Both the position numbers and the translations under genes were made by a program. A stretch of 64,000 bases of DNA from Gibbula magus (Eukaryota; Mollusca; Gastropoda; Trochida; Trochidae), in contig OW388298.1 in the NCBI GenBank assembly GCA_936450465.1, positions 8,953,087 to 9,017,086 of the forward strand, written 5' to 3'. Position 1 is the stretch's first letter; every line of letters starts with the position of its first letter. Below, piece after piece: positions 59,794 to 64,000 of this stretch. The notes under the pieces were generated by a model that had not been told where the DNA came from, did no database searches, and saw nothing but the letters and a program-made list of their open reading frames with translations.

Positions 59794-59830
<37 letters not shown>

Positions 59831-60648
59831 GAAAGGTTGGAGAGTGAGAGGGGGGTTGCTGTGTGAATGTTGTAGGGGGTGTCTGTGAGGAAAAGCAAGG
59901 AGATTCTTAGGTGTTTCATGGAGGGTGGAGTTTAGGGGAGGAGACCATTCTTCCACTGTTGACGGATTTTAATTTTTAGCCAAATGGGATTATGGCATCC
60001 ATCCGTACATCCATGACCATCCATCCGTAAACTTTTCGCTTCGTCGACTTCTCCAGTACCAATGAATCTAAAGGACTGAAAAGTTGAGTGCAGACTCCTT
60101 GGCTAATGGGGATTCTAAATTGTAGATTTAGTGACCCCATGACCCCATACGGGGTCGAGGGGGTCACAACCTTTAAAAAACCTATTTTTTTCTTTTTCTC
60201 CAGTTCCAAAAGGACTAGAGAGCTGAAAAGTTGTGTGCAGACTCATATGGAAATGGGGATTCTAAATTGTAGATTTTGTGACAGCTTGACCCCAAATGGG
60301 GATCACAGGGGTCACACCCTTGAAAACAACTATTTTCATCTTCTCCAATTCCAAAAGTTCTAGAGAGCTAAAAAGAAGTGTGCAGACTCACTGGGAAATC
60401 TAAATTGTAGATTGGGTGACACCATGAGCCCAAATGGGGTCACAGGGGTCACAACCTTACAAACCTATTTTCCTTTTTTTCTCCAGTTCCAAAAGGTCTA
60501 GAAAGCTCCTTGGCCAATGGACTAAATAGGGTCACAGGGGTCACAACTTAAAAAACATGTTTTGCTTGTTAATAATGTATTACTTGAGACAACTCGGATA
60601 ATAAATCAAGGAAGTCTTGATGAGCTTCATAGCCCATGGCTCTATTTT
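59672..60648 (+). mobile_element. Family A element with a 35-G homopolymer
   Basis: Diverged head AGTTCATCAGG (59672-59682), a run of 35 G at 59795-59829, four to five units, then the 3' end: TTGATGAGCT and hairpin AGCCCATGGCT (60631-60641). Several decayed positions suggest an older copy. Confidence 0.7.
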
Positions 60649-61107
60649 TGATGTATCTGACCAATGCCTTGTTTCTTGTAAGTCTGTACATAAATTACAA
60701 TATACACTTAGAGCTGCCTTTACTGTCTATTTCTTTCTACCACACAGTTCCATACCAGGTAGCCAGTTGTATTAATGATTGAACAGAGGCACACTTCAAC
60801 TAAGGAACACTTCAACAAAATTAAAAGTATCATGCACATGATTACACAACAATTCATTCATGTCTCAGTGTGGGATAGGTAATTATCAACCCTTCACATT
60901 TTCAGATTATCCATAAAAGAAGTCACCTATCCACGAGCCTCACAGAACCGACTGAGCAAATGACAGGAGCACATACCATCACCCGAGGTATAGAGGGGAA
61001 GTAAGGGAGGTGAGTAGTATTAGGTAAGTAATTGTCACGGAGTATTTTGGAGAGAACAAGCAAGTTCTTCCTTACATGGTTCACATTCAAGTGACCTTGT
61101 ATGGCAT
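60649..61107 (+). repeat. Leader repeat before family A, copy 3
   Basis: From about 60760 it parallels 59330-59671, about 1.46 kb apart, with point differences and small indels. Confidence 0.7.
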
Positions 61108-61164
61108 CTTTAGCTCATCAGGCCATGTACGGTCAGATGGATTTATGGCTTGGGGCTCTTCATT
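61108..61164 (+). mobile_element. Family A head cut by a family D element
   Basis: AGCTCATCAGG (61112-61122) and GGCTTGGGGCTCTTC match the start of the 59672 copy up to the point where family D begins (61165). Confidence 0.65.
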
Positions 61165-62321
61165 AGCAGCTCTGACTTTTAGTCGGAGCTGCTATCAGTT
61201 TTTGCGTAGTTTCCGTCGCTGACGGAGCCGCCGGCGCGTTTTGTATTCGCTTTAACTTTTTTCCTTGGAAGGTTTTGAGAACTCATATACATAACTTCTT
61301 ACTTATGCCCCTGGGGAATTTTTTTGACATGTTCATATTCAAGGTCAAAGGTCAAGGTCACGGGTTCTGAAATCGCTAAAAAAAATCCTTGTAAACAGGA
61401 GAACTTGAAAAATATTTGTGCTATCAGGCTCTTATTTGGTGTATATCAACTATGGAGAAAGGCCAAGATTTGAAAAGGTTTTCGCTAACATCCGTCAAAG
61501 GTCGAGGTCACAGCGAGGTCACAACTTAAGCATGCTTTTGCGAAAGTGTCTTATTTCAACTATTAACACTTTGAATCATTACATGATTGGGATACACAAT
61601 GAAAAGTGATCACTGATTGTGTGACCTTGAATTTTAAAGGTCAAGGTCACGAGATAGGCTCATGGTCACCAGTTCTGAAATCACTAAATAACTTTTTTCC
61701 AAGGAGGTATCAACAGCTCATATATATAGCTTCTTTCTTGTACATCTGGGAAATTATTTTGACATGCTCACATTCAAGGTCAAAGGTCAAGGTCATGAGT
61801 TCTTAAATCACTACAATAATCCTTGTAAACATGATAGCTTCAAACAATTTTGTGCTGTCAGGCTCTTATTTGGTATATATCAACTATTGAGAAAGACCAA
61901 GATTTGAAAACGTTTTCGCTAAAATCTGTCAAAGGTCAAGGTCACAGCGAGGTCACAACTTAAGCATGCTATTGTGAATGTGCCTTATGTTAACAATGAA
62001 GACTTTGAATCATTACATGATTGTTATACACAATGAAAAGTAATCATTGATGGTGTGACTTTGAAGGTCAAAGGTCAAGGTCATGAGATATTGGTTAAGG
62101 CCATGTTAATCCTTTGATCCAATTTTGAAATCAGAAATATGTTTTGAAAAGTGACCCCAGTGATGATTCAACTTGTTAGAATCACTTGAATAATGAACAC
62201 ATTTTTTTGAAAAAAAATGCCCATTTTATTTATGGTGAGGAGAAGGCAGAACAGGGAAAGGCGAGACCCAAAGTTTCGGAGCTGCTCTGCTTTTGCGGTA
62301 TCCCGCAAACGCTCATCTAGT
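61165..62321 (+). mobile_element. Family D Helentron-like element, complete
   Basis: The 5' end AGCAGCTCTGAC forms a hairpin with GTCGGAGCTGCT (61165-61193). The inner 3' repeat CGGAGCTGCT (62277-62286) complements the 5' end with one mismatch. A hairpin TTTGCGG-TATC-CCGCAAA (62292-62309) and the end CTAGT (62317-62321) follow. The body has two units of about 440 bp marked by TCAAGGTCAAAGGTCAAGGT. No protein is encoded. Confidence 0.75.
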
Positions 62322-62329
62322 TATTTAAG

Positions 62330-64000
62330 TTGTTACAGTGGCTAGTTGGATCAGTAGTAAGTTGTTACAGTGGCTAGTTGGTGCAGTAGTAAGTTGTTAC
62401 AGTGGCTAGTTTGTGCAGTTGTAACTTGTTGCAGTGGCTAGCTGGTGCAGTAGTAAGTTGGTACAGTGGCTAGTTGGTGCAGTTGAATGTTGTTACAGTG
62501 ACTAGCTTGTGCAGTAGTGAGTTGTTACAGGGGCTAGTTGGTGCAGTTGTAAGTTGTTACAGTGACTAGCTTGTGCAGTAGTTAGTTGTTTCACTGGCTA
62601 GTTGGTTCAGTTGAAAATTTTTACAGTGGCTAGTTAGTGCACTAGTAAGTTGTTACAATGGCTAGTTGGTGCAGTTGAAAGTTGTTACAGTGGCTAGTTG
62701 GTTCAGTGTAAAGTTGTTACAGTGGGTAGTTAGTGCAGCTGTAAGTTGTTACAGTGGCTAGTTGGTGAAGTTGAAAGTTGTTACAGTGGCTAGTTAGTGC
62801 ACTAGTAAGTTGGTACAGTGGCTAGTTGGTGCAGCTGTAAGTTGTTACAGTAGCTAGTTGGTGCAGTTGAAAGTTGTTACAGTGGCTAGTTAGTGCAGCT
62901 GTAAGTTGTTACAGTGGCTAGTTGGTGCAGTAGTAAGTTGTTACAGTGGCTAGTTGGTGCAGTTGTAAGTTGTTACAGTGGCTAGTTGGTGCAGTAGTAA
63001 GTAGTTACAGTGGCTAGTTGGTGCAGTAGTAAGTTGTTACAGTGGCTAGTTGGTGCAGTAGTAAGTTGTTACAGTGGCTAGTTGGTGCAGTAGTAAGTTG
63101 TTACAGTGGCTAGTTGGTGCAGTTGAAAGTTGTTACAGTGGCTAGTTGGTGCAGTTGAAAGTTGTTACAGTGGCTAGTTAGTGCAGCTGTAAGTTGTTAC
63201 AGTGGCTAGTTGGTGAAGTTGAAAGTTGTTACAGTGGCTAGTTAGTGCACTAGTAATTTCGTACAGTGGCTAGTTGGTGAAGCTGTAAGTTGTTACAGTA
63301 GCTAGTTGGTGCAGTTGAAAGTTGTTACAGTGGCTAGTTAGTGCAGCTGTAAGTTGTTACAGTGGCTAGTTGGTGAAGTTGAAAGTTGTTACAGTGGCTA
63401 GTTAGTGCACTAGTAAGTTGTTACAGTGGCTAGTTGGTGCAGTTGTAAGTTGTTACAGTGGCTAGTTGGTGCAGTAGTAAGTAGTTACAGTGGCTAGTTG
63501 GTGCAGTAGTAAGTTGTTACAGTGGCTAGTTGGTGCAGTTGTAAGTTTTTAAAGTGGCTAGTTAGTGCAGCGGTAAGTTGGTACAGTGGCTAGTTTGTGA
63601 AGTTGAAAGTTGTTACAGTGGCTAGTTAGTGCACTAGTAAGTTGTTACAGTGGCTAGTTGGTGCAGTTGTAAGTTGTTACAGTGGCTAGTTGGTGCAGTA
63701 GTAAGTTGTTACAGTGGCTAGTTGGTGCAGTTGAAAGTTGTTACAGTGGCTAGTTAGTGCAGCTGTAAGTTGTTACAGTGGCTAGTTGGTGAAGTTGAAA
63801 GTTGTTACAGTGGCTAGTTAGTGCACTAGTAATTTCGTACAGTGGCTAGTTGGTGAAGCTGTAAGTTGTTACAGTAGCTAGTTGGTGCAGTTGAAAGTTG
63901 TTACAGTGGCTAGTTAGTGCAGCTGTAAGTTGTTACAGTGGCTAGTTGGTGAAGTTGAAAGTTGTTACAGTGGCTAGTTAGTGCACTAGTAAGTTGTTAC
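62330..64000 (+). repeat. 32-bp minisatellite, runs off the right edge
   Basis: Unit AGTTGTTACAGTGGCTAGTT plus GGTGCAGTAGTA, more than 50 copies. Variants (TTAGTGCACTAG, TTGGTGAAGTTG) recur in the same order, indicating block duplication. It begins within a few bases of the family D end. Confidence 0.95.

Noticed and set aside
59697..59956. Gly-rich and Pro-rich frames around 59.8 kb
   Set aside because: They are read from the 35-G homopolymer on the two strands.

Overview
This is eukaryotic, intron-bearing, AT-rich invertebrate DNA. The repeat styles (short elements carrying internal minisatellites and GTCC-rich heads, tRNA-derived SINEs, long satellite arrays) suggest a marine lophotrochozoan, most likely a mollusc. 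I cannot name the species. Most of the window is repeats. The only complete gene I can support is a single-exon SET-domain protein at 48433-49299. Several isolated splice-bounded exons of unidentified genes lie in the left third.

Layout. 1-9.8 kb: AT-rich spacer, a 17-bp-TIR element (1596-2080), a SINE (3285-3601), copies of a repeat family here called A, a possible CRE promoter with a 3-codon first exon (5724-5802), and a broken minus-strand LINE of RNase H type (6590-8888) whose ORF2 is mostly replaced by a family A copy. A second LINE tail follows at 9110-9765. 10.9-20 kb: candidate exons on both strands, with SINEs, a pogo-like MITE and elements of families B and C between them. 20.8-22.6 kb: a family B copy split by a putative solo LTR. 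22.7-33.1 kb: a 189-bp satellite with higher-order structure, carrying a 278-bp family E insertion. 33.1-36.7 kb: another family A copy and minisatellites. 38.2-42.9 kb: a roughly 108-bp minisatellite. 45.5-47.5 kb: the longest family A copy. 48.3-49.7 kb: the SET gene with its promoter and a histone-type 3' end. 52.8-54.2 kb: a 16-bp minisatellite. 55-64 kb: repeats, one likely first coding exon (56531-56566), more A and D elements, and a 32-bp minisatellite running off the right edge.

Two things stand out. First, the SET gene is intronless, has CCAAT and TATA boxes, and ends with a 16-nt stem-loop shaped like the replication-dependent histone mRNA terminus, followed at 10 nt by a purine-rich element resembling the U7 snRNA target. 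Second, five unrelated-looking repeat families (A-E) share one architecture: a short inverted repeat at the 5' end, its partner placed just inside the 3' end, a terminal hairpin, then a short T-rich or CTAGT/CTTGT end, with tandem units in the middle. This matches the asymmetric-TIR plan of Helitron2/Helentron-type non-autonomous elements. One of them (E) sits in a satellite monomer, so its empty site can be read directly.
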